A stretch of DNA of 53,539 nucleotides from Acidimicrobiaceae bacterium (GTDB taxonomy: Bacteria; Actinomycetota; Acidimicrobiia; Acidimicrobiales; RAAP-2): contig PMTF01000008.1 in the NCBI GenBank assembly GCA_003167415.1, positions 62,812 through 116,350 of the forward strand. The letters run 5' to 3'. Positions 20,234 through 27,562 of this stretch are shown in pieces (positions within the stretch are counted from its first letter, which is position 1; each line of letters begins with the position of its first letter). Both the position numbers and the translations under genes were made by a program. Under the pieces are notes generated by a model that saw only the letters and a list, made by a program, of their open reading frames with translations, did not search any database and had not been told where the DNA came from.

Positions 20234-22087
20234 TTGGCGGGCGCACCTGACATTGTCGAGTTTCTTCGTAAATTTCCGCCGTTCGCCGGACTCGAATCGG
20301 AGACTCTCGAAGTACTCGGCAGGGGAGTGGAGGTCGAGTTCCACGCCGCCGGTCAGATCATCTTCTCGAAAGGTGTCGGGCCGGTCGAAGCCCTTCGAGT
20401 GATTCGTTCGGGTTCTGTCGAAGTCATCAACGATGACCAGGTTCTAGATCTGATGGAGGTCGGAGAAATGTTCGGCCATGCCTCGATGCTATCTGGCCTC
20501 CCAACGGGGTTCGAGGCGCGGGCCGCCGAAGACACGCTCACGTACCGCATTCCGGCACAAATAGCTTCTCAAGTACTTGCCGGTCCTGAGACATTGCGTT
20601 ACGTCACTCGTTTGATCCTTGAAGACCGTTACCATATTCGGTCGGGACCATCACGCGAGTCGATTCGGGATCAGCTCCGTAAGCCCGTACGTGACGTCAT
20701 TCGAAATGCGCCAGTTATCTGTACGCCCGATACAACAATTCGTGAGGCGGCGAGCCAGATGACGATGATCGGTGCCAGCGCTCTCATCGTCGATCTCGGT
20801 AACTCAGTTGGCATCGTGACCGACGGGGACCTGCGTTCGAGGGCGCTCGCCAGTGGATTGTCCGGCGACGCACCCGTATCGGTGGTGATGTCGGCGCCAG
20901 CATTCACCGTGACCGATGACCGGCCGGGCAGTGAAGTCCTCTTGGACATGCTCGACCGGGGAATCACGCACTTTCCGGTCATCTCGGCATCAGGACGAAT
21001 TATCGGAATTGTCGAAGACCACGACCTCATAGCCGTTGAGAGCACAACGTCGTTCCACCTTCGCCACGCGATCTCGAACGCGAGAACGGTTGACGAACTC
21101 GTCGCGACGTCATCGAAATTGCGGCCCACGGTGGTCAGCCTTCACCGCGGTGGCATGACCGCACTCGACGTCATGTCGGTCTTCTCGATTGTTGCGGACG
21201 CGCTGACGCGGCGATCGCTCGACTTTGCAATTGCACAGGTTGGTGTGCCGCCGACGCGCTTCACCTGGCTCGCTCTGGGTAGCCAGGCTCGACGTGAAGC
21301 GATGCCGAGTTCCGATCTCGACAGTGCGATTGCTTGGTTCGGCCAGGACGAAGACGATGAGCCACCGATTCGAGAGTATTTCAAAGAGGTGACGACTATT
21401 GCGACAGACGCGCTCATGCGGTGCGGATTTCGTCCCGATGAGCACCGAGTCAATGCATCGGATCCGCTGTTCGTCAGATCACTTTCTTCGTGGCAGCGCG
21501 AAGCCCATTCCTTTCTCGATGATCCCACGCAGAAGAAGGCTCTGGTGTTGGTGTCGGTTCTCGTCGACAGTCGTCCGGTGTGGGGTGTCGAATCGGAGCC
21601 TCTCATCGCTGACACGTTTCGATCGGCTCGCGCCTATCCGCGGCTACTCCGCCTCCTTGCCCAATTCGCGCTTTCGCACAAACCGCCGGTCGGTTTCATT
21701 CGGGGTCTCGCCATTGATGTCTCGGGTGAGGGCCGCAGCCGGCTGGATCTGAAGAGCGCGGCCGTGGTACCAATCACTGACTTAGCCCGTTGGGCGGGCA
21801 TGGCTGCCGGGGTGGCGTGTGCGTCGACCACCGCGCGACTGAGTGCGGCGAACGATGGCGGAACCCTCTCAGCGTCCGATGCTCTTACATTGCGAGACGC
21901 GTTCGAACTTACCTGCCAGTTGCGTCTCGACCACCAAGTCGCCCAAATCGAACATGGACTCGAGCCGGGCGACGTCATCACCCTCGACGAATTGAGCCCT
22001 TTGAACCGGACGTACCTGAAAGAGGCTTTCCGCGCCGTTGTCTCGGTGCAACGGCGCGTCGCGAACGACATCTTCTGGAATGTTTAA
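20234..22087 (+). CDS. cNMP-binding, CBS-pair and DUF294 nucleotidyltransferase signalling protein
   Basis: 617 residues in four parts. A cyclic-nucleotide-binding domain (about 5-125, with VGPVEALRVIRSGSVEV and LMEVGEMFGHASML) comes first, then two CBS domains (about 145-275: VICTPDTTIREAASQMTMIGAS and APAFTVTDDRPGSEVLLDML). A DUF294 GlnD-like nucleotidyltransferase follows (ALGSQARREAMPSSDLDSAIAW, with the G-S and DxD residues), then a DUF294 C-terminal helical domain. The layout suggests control of a nucleotidyl transfer by cyclic nucleotides and adenine nucleotides; the target is not known. The start is TTG, with no better option nearby. The exonuclease gene overlaps its stop, a pairing seen in many bacteria. 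Confidence 0.88.
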   Translation: MAGAPDIVEFLRKFPPFAGLESETLEVLGRGVEVEFHAAGQIIFSKGVGPVEALRVIRSGSVEVINDDQVLDLMEVGEMFGHASMLSGLPTGFEARAAEDTLTYRIPAQIASQVLAGPETLRYVTRLILEDRYHIRSGPSRESIRDQLRKPVRDVIRNAPVICTPDTTIREAASQMTMIGASALIVDLGNSVGIVTDGDLRSRALASGLSGDAPVSVVMSAPAFTVTDDRPGSEVLLDMLDRGITHFPVISASGRIIGIVEDHDLIAVESTTSFHLRHAISNARTVDELVATSSKLRPTVVSLHRGGMTALDVMSVFSIVADALTRRSLDFAIAQVGVPPTRFTWLALGSQARREAMPSSDLDSAIAWFGQDEDDEPPIREYFKEVTTIATDALMRCGFRPDEHRVNASDPLFVRSLSSWQREAHSFLDDPTQKKALVLVSVLVDSRPVWGVESEPLIADTFRSARAYPRLLRLLAQFALSHKPPVGFIRGLAIDVSGEGRSRLDLKSAAVVPITDLARWAGMAAGVACASTTARLSAANDGGTLSASDALTLRDAFELTCQLRLDHQVAQIEHGLEPGDVITLDELSPLNRTYLKEAFRAVVSVQRRVANDIFWNV

Positions 22088-22769
22088 GGTGAGGCGCCCG
22101 ACTTTGTTCCGAAAGGGAGCGTCACCAGAGGCAGTGTTATACGCTCGGGCGCCGAGGGACAAGGGCAAGACTCCGTGGCGCGACGCTCGCTACTGCGTCG
22201 TGGATCTTGAACTGAGCGGTCTGGATCCACTCAACGACGAAATCATCTCTTTCGCCGCGGTACCAATTGATAACGGCCGCGTCATTGCCGGCGGTGCGTT
22301 GTACGGACTATGTCGACCAACTCGACCCTTGCCGGAGGAGTCAATACTTATCCACGGGCTGCGCACGGTCGATCTCGATGAGGCACCACCGTTTGACGAA
22401 GCGATTCAGCCACTTCTGTCGGCGATGGCGGGAAGGGTGATTGTCGCGCACATGGCCTGGGTCGAGCGGTCGTTCCTCAGTCGAGCGTTCGAGCGACAGG
22501 GAATTCGCCTTCGCGAACCGATCCTCGATACGTACGAACTCGGCCGACTATTGGCGCTCGCGAGCGAGGAACCTTCCGCACCGATGGATCTCGGCGAACT
22601 CGCTCAGAGCCTGTCGCTGCCGGTTCACCGGCCTCATCACGCGCTTGGAGATGCCCTCACGACGGCCCAGGTGTTTATCGCGATCGTGACCCACCTGGAC
22701 GAACTGAGTTCCGAAACGGTGCGGTCCCTGGCTCGGGCCGAACAGCGCTCAAACGCACGCCTTCATTGA
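22080..22769 (+). CDS. 3'-5' exonuclease (DEDDh, DnaQ-like)
   Basis: 229 residues. The DEDDh motifs are VVDLELSGLDP near residue 35, VIVAHMAWVERSFL near 122, and HRPHHALGDALTTAQ near 185, so the catalytic Asp/Glu/Asp/His/Asp set looks complete. It resembles the polymerase III epsilon-like nuclease encoded next to DUF294 proteins. The ATG at 22080 overlaps the upstream stop by eight bases, indicating translational coupling. The substrate, RNA or DNA, cannot be told. Confidence 0.9.
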   Translation: MFKVRRPTLFRKGASPEAVLYARAPRDKGKTPWRDARYCVVDLELSGLDPLNDEIISFAAVPIDNGRVIAGGALYGLCRPTRPLPEESILIHGLRTVDLDEAPPFDEAIQPLLSAMAGRVIVAHMAWVERSFLSRAFERQGIRLREPILDTYELGRLLALASEEPSAPMDLGELAQSLSLPVHRPHHALGDALTTAQVFIAIVTHLDELSSETVRSLARAEQRSNARLH

Positions 22770-22786
22770 CGCGTTTCTTGACACCG

Positions 22787-23173
22787 TCACGAAGGGAGTA
22801 GTGACTGAATGGGTGAGTTGTCAAATCGCGCGGGTGGAGAAGATTGTTCACTCGCGCGGCGCTCGAGATTGAGGGCAATCTCTTTGAGTGAAACGTCGAG
22901 ACTCTCGGCGCAACTGATCAGTCGCTCCTTGAAGACCATCTGTGCGTACGATCGAACCTGCTCGCCACAGGCGATCACCAGCTCCTCTTCTATGAGATGA
23001 ATCTGCCGCTCGATCGCCGAGAAGAGCTGGGCGGCGATCTCGATAAGTCGCTCGACGTCATCTTGGATACTCCCGCTCTCAGCAGTGACCAGGGGCGCAG
23101 GCACCTCGTGCAAGTAATCGGTACCCCCGTCGGCGCCTTCGTCGGTCAGCGTTTCAAAGCTCCTCGATAGCAT
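22787..23173 (-). CDS. hypothetical helical protein downstream of csbD
   Basis: About 128 residues, acidic, with a long predicted helical stretch (DDVERLIEIAAQLFSAIERQIHLIEEE) and no signal peptide. I do not recognise the family. Its ATG at 23173 lies 20 bp inside the 3' end of the CsbD gene, so it is probably translated with it and may belong to the same stress response. It converges with the exonuclease gene only 17 bp away. Confidence 0.5.
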   Translation of the reverse strand: MLSRSFETLTDEGADGGTDYLHEVPAPLVTAESGSIQDDVERLIEIAAQLFSAIERQIHLIEEELVIACGEQVRSYAQMVFKERLISCAESLDVSLKEIALNLERRASEQSSPPARFDNSPIQSLLPS

Positions 23174-23330
23174 CCTTCACCTTTTCTTCCACCTGCTTGA
23201 GGTGGCCCTTATGTTGATCGTTCGCCCCGTCGGTTTCGAGATCCCGGTTTCCAATGGCTCTTCCGGTGACTTCCTTGGTCTTGCCTTTGGAGATTTGAAA
23301 CATATTCTTGGCTCTGGTCAGTATTTTCAT
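23154..23330 (-). CDS. CsbD family stress protein, copy 1
   Basis: 58 residues, highly charged and without cysteines. MKILTRAKNMFQISKGKTKEVTGRAIGNRDLE and then QHKGHLKQVEEKVKDAI match the CsbD (YjbJ-like) pattern of small general-stress proteins. The ATG at 23330 is preferred; a TTG four codons upstream is possible. A second CsbD is encoded at 25700-25873. Confidence 0.8.
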   Translation of the reverse strand: MKILTRAKNMFQISKGKTKEVTGRAIGNRDLETDGANDQHKGHLKQVEEKVKDAIEEL

Positions 23331-23338
23331 GTCCCAAC

Positions 23339-23716
23339 TCAAACTCTCCCGGCAGACATCTGTCTTGCCGATTCATTGCCCGCTTTTCTTGATTCGATAG
23401 AACATGTGGCCACTCGCGGTGTATACGCACCGCGACGCCCGTGACCACATGAGCAAAATTGATCATCGCAAAAACCAGTGTGTGTTGATCGCGATCCGAA
23501 AGATGTCGACTGAGCCAGCTGGCGCGTGCCGAAATTGACGACCGGAATCCGATTGAACTGTGTGGTGTTTTCCAGTAGCGACAGCCTCGTGGTCTCGTTG
23601 CGGGTACCCGACGTGCGAACCTGGACGTCCGTCAAGTTGGATCGTCGCGGTGGCGAAATCAGAATCGACGAAATCCCGAAGACCGCGACGCCGGTAAGGA
23701 GTCCAGAAAAACTCAC
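23339..23716 (-). CDS. possible small membrane-anchored protein, weakly supported
   Basis: From a GTG at 23716, with AAAAGGAA upstream, the frame begins VSFSGLLTGVAVFGISSILISPPRRS, a plausible membrane anchor, then about 100 residues of unremarkable sequence. Its leader carries a terminator-like hairpin and an upstream block related to that of the gene at 26168-26431. The C-terminal part has a composition like non-coding DNA, so the reading frame may be shortened or decayed. Confidence 0.35.
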   Translation of the reverse strand: MSFSGLLTGVAVFGISSILISPPRRSNLTDVQVRTSGTRNETTRLSLLENTTQFNRIPVVNFGTRQLAQSTSFGSRSTHTGFCDDQFCSCGHGRRGAYTPRVATCSIESRKAGNESARQMSAGRV

Positions 23717-23738
23717 AACGCGTTCCTTTTCAAAAGGG

Positions 23739-23797
23739 CCTGACATGATGTCAGGCCCGAAGGATGCGGGATCTAGACGTCCTCGAAGCACAGTACC
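23739..23797 (-). promoter_or_regulatory. 59-bp leader element, copy 1, with terminator-like hairpin
   Basis: Read on the minus strand, this block aligns without gaps to 26452-26510 at 43 of 59 positions (hand alignment). It contains an extended -10-like TGGTACTGT, then GGACGTC, GCATCCTTC, and a hairpin whose perfect arms (GGGCCTGACAT and its complement, 23736-23758) are followed by TTTT before the ribosome-binding site of the gene starting at 23716. That is the layout of a leader attenuator. Confidence 0.5.
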
Positions 23798-23933
23798 AGA
23801 GTCGTGCCCGGTTCTGAGAGGCCCAATTTCTGGGAGTGGCCCATTGTGGTGTCTGACAAATCCATCTCCGGACGAGGCGCTTCAGTGAACCGTGACGGCG
23901 CGGCTCGCTGGCTGCGCTGTCACCGGCGATTCG

Positions 23934-24674
23934 TTAGGAACCCTTGGGTTTGGCCCACTCGTCAAGATCGATCGCGTGGATTGACTTGGTAACGAGGCGC
24001 GTGGCGAGGTCGGTGAGACCCTCGTTGTGGTTTCTCGCGTGGGCCCGCAATCGATTGAATGCCTCGTCCATATCGCAGCCCGTCGATTGGCGTATCATCC
24101 CCTTGGCCTGCTCGATGATGACACGGCTATTGAGGGCGTTACTCAACTGAGCGTTCAACGTACCGGCGTCCAGTGTCGACCGGTGTTGAAGAATGGCGAT
24201 GGTCGCGACGTCGGCGAGACCTTGGGCCACTATCACGTCATCATCGGAGAGTGTGCCTTGATGCGTCCGAAAGAGGTTCAGCGCGCCAATCGTGCGACCT
24301 CGGAGGCGCATCGGAAGACTGTGGACCGCCCGGAAGCCTTGCGCAAGGGCTCGTGGCGTAAACAGCGGCCAGCGGCCATCGGTTTCGCTGAGTGCATGAT
24401 TCGTGATGGCGAGCCCATCGCGAAAACAGTCGACGCAGGGACCCTCATTCGTCTGAATTTGAAACAGCTCGAGTACGGTCATCGATTCACTCGACGAAGC
24501 CACGAATTGGAGTTCACCAACGGGTGATGCCAGCATCACCCCAGCGGCATCGACGTCGACCGCCTCCACACAGCGAAGGCTCAGGACGGTGAGCACGTCA
24601 ATGACGTCGTAGTCGTCGACGAGGTTGTCCGCCAACTCCACCAGCGTGGCGATTAAGAGCGATTCTCGTTCCAT
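23934..24674 (-). CDS. GAF-ANTAR domain regulator, copy 1
   Basis: 246 residues. A GAF-like sensor occupies about 20-165 (TVLSLRCVEAVDVDAAGVMLASPVGELQFVASSS, then GFRAVHSLPMRLRGRTIGALNLF), and a C-terminal ANTAR domain about 180-235 (NSRVIIEQAKGMIRQSTGCDMDEAFNRLRAHARNHNEGL). ANTAR domains bind paired RNA hairpins and prevent transcription termination. It lies 76 bp downstream of a second GAF-ANTAR gene. The GAF ligand is not deducible. Confidence 0.93.
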   Translation of the reverse strand: MERESLLIATLVELADNLVDDYDVIDVLTVLSLRCVEAVDVDAAGVMLASPVGELQFVASSSESMTVLELFQIQTNEGPCVDCFRDGLAITNHALSETDGRWPLFTPRALAQGFRAVHSLPMRLRGRTIGALNLFRTHQGTLSDDDVIVAQGLADVATIAILQHRSTLDAGTLNAQLSNALNSRVIIEQAKGMIRQSTGCDMDEAFNRLRAHARNHNEGLTDLATRLVTKSIHAIDLDEWAKPKGS

Positions 24675-24750
24675 CGGACTCTCCTGCCTTTTAGCCGAAC
24701 GCCATCATATATGGGCGCCAGACGTGGGGGCGTTTGGCACCCGTATTGTA

Positions 24751-25491
24751 CTACCCATTAATTACACTTTCCACATCGTCGACCCAAACTCGCGTATCCG
24801 GATCGAGGTGGGTCGAACCTGAAACCACACGATCGGCGAGCTCCGACAGTTGGCACCCAACTCCAAACGCGTGGGCCCGCAAGACGACGAGCGCATCCTT
24901 GACCGACATCGATCCTTGGACCGCCAGCATTCCGGTTGCTTGATGGACGCGAAAGTCCAACATCGACGCTCCATCCAATTCCCCAACCAGGCTCTCGTGC
25001 GAACCACCAGCCTGTGTTGCCAAAATCGCTCGACCAATTACCGAGGCCATGAGGTACGCGTCGGAATCCTGTTCTGCGTTGAGTGGTCCGGGCGTGGATC
25101 GAAAGAGGCTCAGCGCTCCAAAGCGGATAGCACCCAATCGAACGGGAAAGCCAAAGACCGCTCTCGCACCCAAGGCGACGGCTTCGGGCCTGTACGTTTC
25201 CCAATTGGAGGCGCTCTCCTTGAGAAGGTTGGTGTCTTCGTTGGCGTCACCATGACTTGCGTCCACTGCCGGACCTTCGCCCAGGGTTATTTCGAGATCC
25301 ATGAGCGCGCCCGCCGCGTTATTGCTCGTGCATAAGGACGTGAGATCGTCGCCGTCGCTGATCATGGCGATGCCGGCCCCGTCAAGCGCCATGAACTCGG
25401 CCGCCACCGCACAAAGTGCGAAACCGTTGGCGCTCTCTCGTTCGCGACGCTCCATCAGCGTGAAGATATCGAGGAGACGATGAACAGTCAC
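24751..25491 (-). CDS. GAF-ANTAR domain regulator, copy 2
   Basis: 246 residues with the same design as its neighbour: a GAF-like part (CAVAAEFMALDGAGIAMISDGDD, then ALGARAVFGFPVRLGAIRFGALSLF) and an ANTAR domain (FRVHQATGMLAVQGSMSVKDALVVLRAHAF) near the C-terminus. The two proteins are clearly paralogous yet diverged, so the duplication is old. Likely an RNA-binding antiterminator. Two related leader elements with hairpins flank the pair and are candidate targets (inference). Confidence 0.92.
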   Translation of the reverse strand: MTVHRLLDIFTLMERRERESANGFALCAVAAEFMALDGAGIAMISDGDDLTSLCTSNNAAGALMDLEITLGEGPAVDASHGDANEDTNLLKESASNWETYRPEAVALGARAVFGFPVRLGAIRFGALSLFRSTPGPLNAEQDSDAYLMASVIGRAILATQAGGSHESLVGELDGASMLDFRVHQATGMLAVQGSMSVKDALVVLRAHAFGVGCQLSELADRVVSGSTHLDPDTRVWVDDVESVING

Positions 25492-25625
25492 TTTGACTTC
25501 CCACTCACTTTCGGGATTTCGATTCGCGTAATGCCAAAACGTCGATTCCGAGGTTGTGTCGGGGCCAACTTGACGCCCTTTCCCCGTGTGCGTTGGTGCT
25601 CGTCATTTGATTGTTTGTCCTAACG

Positions 25626-25665
25626 TCGTCGACAAGGATCAAGGGGGCTTGACCCTTGTCGACGA
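25626..25665. terminator. 40-nt near-perfect hairpin between csbD copy 2 and GAF-ANTAR copy 2
   Basis: Arms of 12 bp (TCGTCGACAAGG and its complement), one mismatch, then 5 bp more (TCAAG and CTTGA) around a GGGG loop. It lies 35 bp past the CsbD stop. There is no T-tract on either strand, so it may be a transcript 3' end, a processing site, or an RNA target rather than a classical terminator. Confidence 0.5.
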
Positions 25666-25699
25666 GAACTATGCAGCGCTCGCCGAGTGCCTTGCGGAT

Positions 25700-25873
25700 T
25701 TAATCATTAAGAGCATCCGTTGCTTTCTCGCCGGCCTGCTTCACGTGGCCCTTCATTTGATCGACGTTGCCTTCGGCCTCAAGTTGGGCGTCGCCAGACG
25801 TTTTTCCGGCGGTCTCCTTGAGCTTGCCCTTGGCTATCTCAGCCATGTTCTTGGCTTTCTTCTTTTTGCCCAT
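25700..25873 (-). CDS. CsbD family stress protein, copy 2
   Basis: 57 residues: MGKKKKAKNMAEIAKGKLKE, then TAGKTSGDAQLEAEGNVDQ, then MKGHVKQAGEKATDAL. This is a textbook CsbD sequence, with the Lys-rich start and the GDxxLExEG pattern. It is about 40 percent identical to copy 1. CsbD proteins accumulate under general stress; their biochemical role is unknown. Located upstream of the two GAF-ANTAR genes on the same strand, with a long hairpin in between. Confidence 0.88.
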   Translation of the reverse strand: MGKKKKAKNMAEIAKGKLKETAGKTSGDAQLEAEGNVDQMKGHVKQAGEKATDALND

Positions 25874-25978
25874 CGTCACCCCATGTCCCGTTGAGAAAAA
25901 TCGTTTCTCTCGCCGTTTCTTTGTAAACGTAAGACCGCCTTGGTCGAACGCAGATCCACTCCGATTGTCGCCAATGCC

Positions 25979-26050
25979 TCAACGCCGCACCATAAACACG
26001 ATGAGAACGATGATGAGAATCAATACGACTGCTCCGCCTCCTATGTACAT
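25979..26050 (-). CDS. very small membrane protein, 23 residues
   Basis: ATG at 26050 preceded by AAAGGAG at good spacing; the product MYIGGGAVVLILIIVLIVFM plus VRR is a single hydrophobic helix with a positive end. Similar tiny hydrophobic proteins (MYIGGG-type starts) are common near CsbD genes in actinobacteria, as far as I recall. Probably a stress-related membrane peptide; function unknown. Confidence 0.55.
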   Translation of the reverse strand: MYIGGGAVVLILIIVLIVFMVRR

Positions 26051-26167
26051 TGCATGCACTCCTTTCTGATCTGTGTGGTGTTCTCTTGACGAAAAGATCG
26101 TCCTCTGGGAATCCTCGTATTAGTTCGGGCAGTTGTCGGCGACGACGCGTGCATCGACCGGGTTTCG

Positions 26168-26431
26168 CTACTTAGAGTCTTCGTGCACCGAACTCGAATT
26201 TCCGGCCGAGTCGACCACTTGACGGTCCAGCGAGTGCCGGGAAGATCGCTCGGGACCTCGCGATACCGCGAAGACGATCGCTGAAACGACAAACCCAAAT
26301 GCCCCGGCAATCATGAGGATCAGTCCCACGGTCGAGAGGCGAAAACCCGTTCCTTGATAGGTAACGGCCCAGTACATTATTGCGCCCGCCGCGGCTGCGA
26401 TAGCGCTGAGCACCATTCCTGGAAGTCCCAT
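26168..26431 (-). CDS. small membrane protein, DUF6458-like
   Basis: 87 residues with two transmembrane helices (VLSAIAAAAGAIMYWAVTYQ and TVGLILMIAGAFGFVVSAIVF) and a hydrophilic Ser-rich tail. The hairpin of GxIxxWAV..., ...STVGLILMIAGAFG matches the actinobacterial DUF6458 family. AGAAGGAG lies six bases before the ATG at 26431. The 5' leader holds copy 2 of the 59-bp element. Function unknown; the surroundings suggest envelope stress. Confidence 0.68.
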   Translation of the reverse strand: MGLPGMVLSAIAAAAGAIMYWAVTYQGTGFRLSTVGLILMIAGAFGFVVSAIVFAVSRGPERSSRHSLDRQVVDSAGNSSSVHEDSK

Positions 26432-26451
26432 GTCACTCCTTCTTCTGCTTC

Positions 26452-26510
26452 CCTGACGCAATGTCAGGTGAGAAGGATGCGAGGTCTTGACGTCCTAAGC
26501 GCAGCGTAAC
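26452..26510 (-). promoter_or_regulatory. 59-bp leader element, copy 2
   Basis: Ungapped relative of 23739-23797 (43 of 59). It shares the extended -10-like TGTTACGCT, GGACGTC, GCATCCTTC and a CCTGAC / GTCAGG hairpin, but here the stem is only six bp and no T-tract follows. It sits between the probable promoter and the ribosome-binding site of the gene at 26168-26431. Confidence 0.5.
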
Positions 26511-26582
26511 ACCCAATGGGCGACGGCACTACGGTCGACAAAGAAATTGTGTTGCCTTTGTCTCGGGTGAATCGCCGAACCC

Positions 26583-27176
26583 TTACGTCGGTTCAATTGA
26601 GAGGCGCACACTAATCTCGCCGAATTCCGATGAGGTGGTCATCGGGAATCCCGAGTGGCGAAATACCGCCAACATGTCGCGATTCACCAGCATCGTTTCG
26701 GCGCAGAGCGTCGTGATCCCTCTCGCCCAGGCGGCTTCGGCGAGGGCGCCGAGCAGTCGGTGACCGAGACCCAGGTGCTGGTAGTCGTCGCGTACCACGA
26801 AGGCGACCTCGGCCGTGGGGGACTGGGGATAGCGGTCGTAGCGTCCGACGGCGACGAGCTCCTCGCCGTCTTCAATCACGAGGGCCAATCGATCGACGAA
26901 ATCAACCTGGGTAAAGTGCCGCACCTCGTCGGCGGAGAGCACCGGATGCAACGAAAAATAACGACGGTAGATGGAGTCGAACGAGAGATGAGCATGAAAG
27001 ACCACGAGCTTCTCCGCGTCTTCACTGCGGATGGGCCGCAGTCGGAACTTGGCGCCCTCCGTCACCCTGACCTCGGCGATCAACTCCTCCGGATAACGCC
27101 AAGGGAGAAACTGTTCGCGATTCGTTTCCTCAAGCAATGTCACGAGACCAACTCCGGGTCGACGTGCGACGGGCAC
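26583..27176 (-). CDS. GNAT family acetyltransferase, paralogue 2
   Basis: 197 residues, well over half identical to the GNAT at 15952-16581 (shared LRPIRS-DA-KLV-FH, LSFxSIYRRYFSxHP, and VAFVVRDDYQHLGLG). The acetyl-CoA loop QHLGLGHRLL is intact. It is alone on its strand and has a related 28-bp upstream element. A second writer beside the GNAT/HDAC operon suggests two inputs to the same acetylation system, or different substrates. Confidence 0.88.
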   Translation of the reverse strand: MPVARRPGVGLVTLLEETNREQFLPWRYPEELIAEVRVTEGAKFRLRPIRSEDAEKLVVFHAHLSFDSIYRRYFSLHPVLSADEVRHFTQVDFVDRLALVIEDGEELVAVGRYDRYPQSPTAEVAFVVRDDYQHLGLGHRLLGALAEAAWARGITTLCAETMLVNRDMLAVFRHSGFPMTTSSEFGEISVRLSIEPT

Positions 27177-27229
27177 GATCGTCGGTCCGATTGATTCGAT
27201 GTCATGTATCCATTTTCTTCGCCCACGAG

Positions 27230-27257
27230 CGATGCCCCTCAGGGAAGAAGGTCACTT
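27230..27257. promoter_or_regulatory. shared upstream element of the GNAT genes, copy 2
   Basis: Counterpart of 16683-16710, 21 of 28 positions matching, about 55 bp upstream of the second GNAT start. Its core is AGGGAAGAAGGTCA. A common regulator of the two genes is the simplest reading; relic homology is the alternative. Confidence 0.45.
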
Positions 27258-27312
27258 TCGCACGACGTCACTTTCGCTGTTGAAGTCGAGGAACCGCGAG
27301 AGGCATTGAATC

Positions 27313-27335
27313 GGGACCTTTTACTCTGATGTCCC
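27313..27335. promoter_or_regulatory. GGGAC / GTCCC inverted repeat upstream of the alcohol dehydrogenase
   Basis: GGGAC and GTCCC separated by 13 bases, about 230 bp upstream of the ADH start. GGGAC is also the core of the element near GNAT copy 1. The spacing is not that of a canonical DosR box, so this is only a candidate operator. Confidence 0.3.
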
Positions 27336-27562
27336 TAAAGGAGTGACATCTACGGTGGAATTGTGTCCGCAATTGTCGAGACCAAAAGTATGGTGACGCG
27401 AGCATCGCCATATTGCCGCTTTTCCTCATTTGGCGTTGCTTCGCCTTACCTCGCGTCCATCGAAGGAACGATCGCGACAGTCCACCATTCAAGAGGACAC
27501 GTTGATTCGTGCTCAAGGCACCTAACCGCGTTCAAATATCACAAACCAAAGGAGAAAGAATC

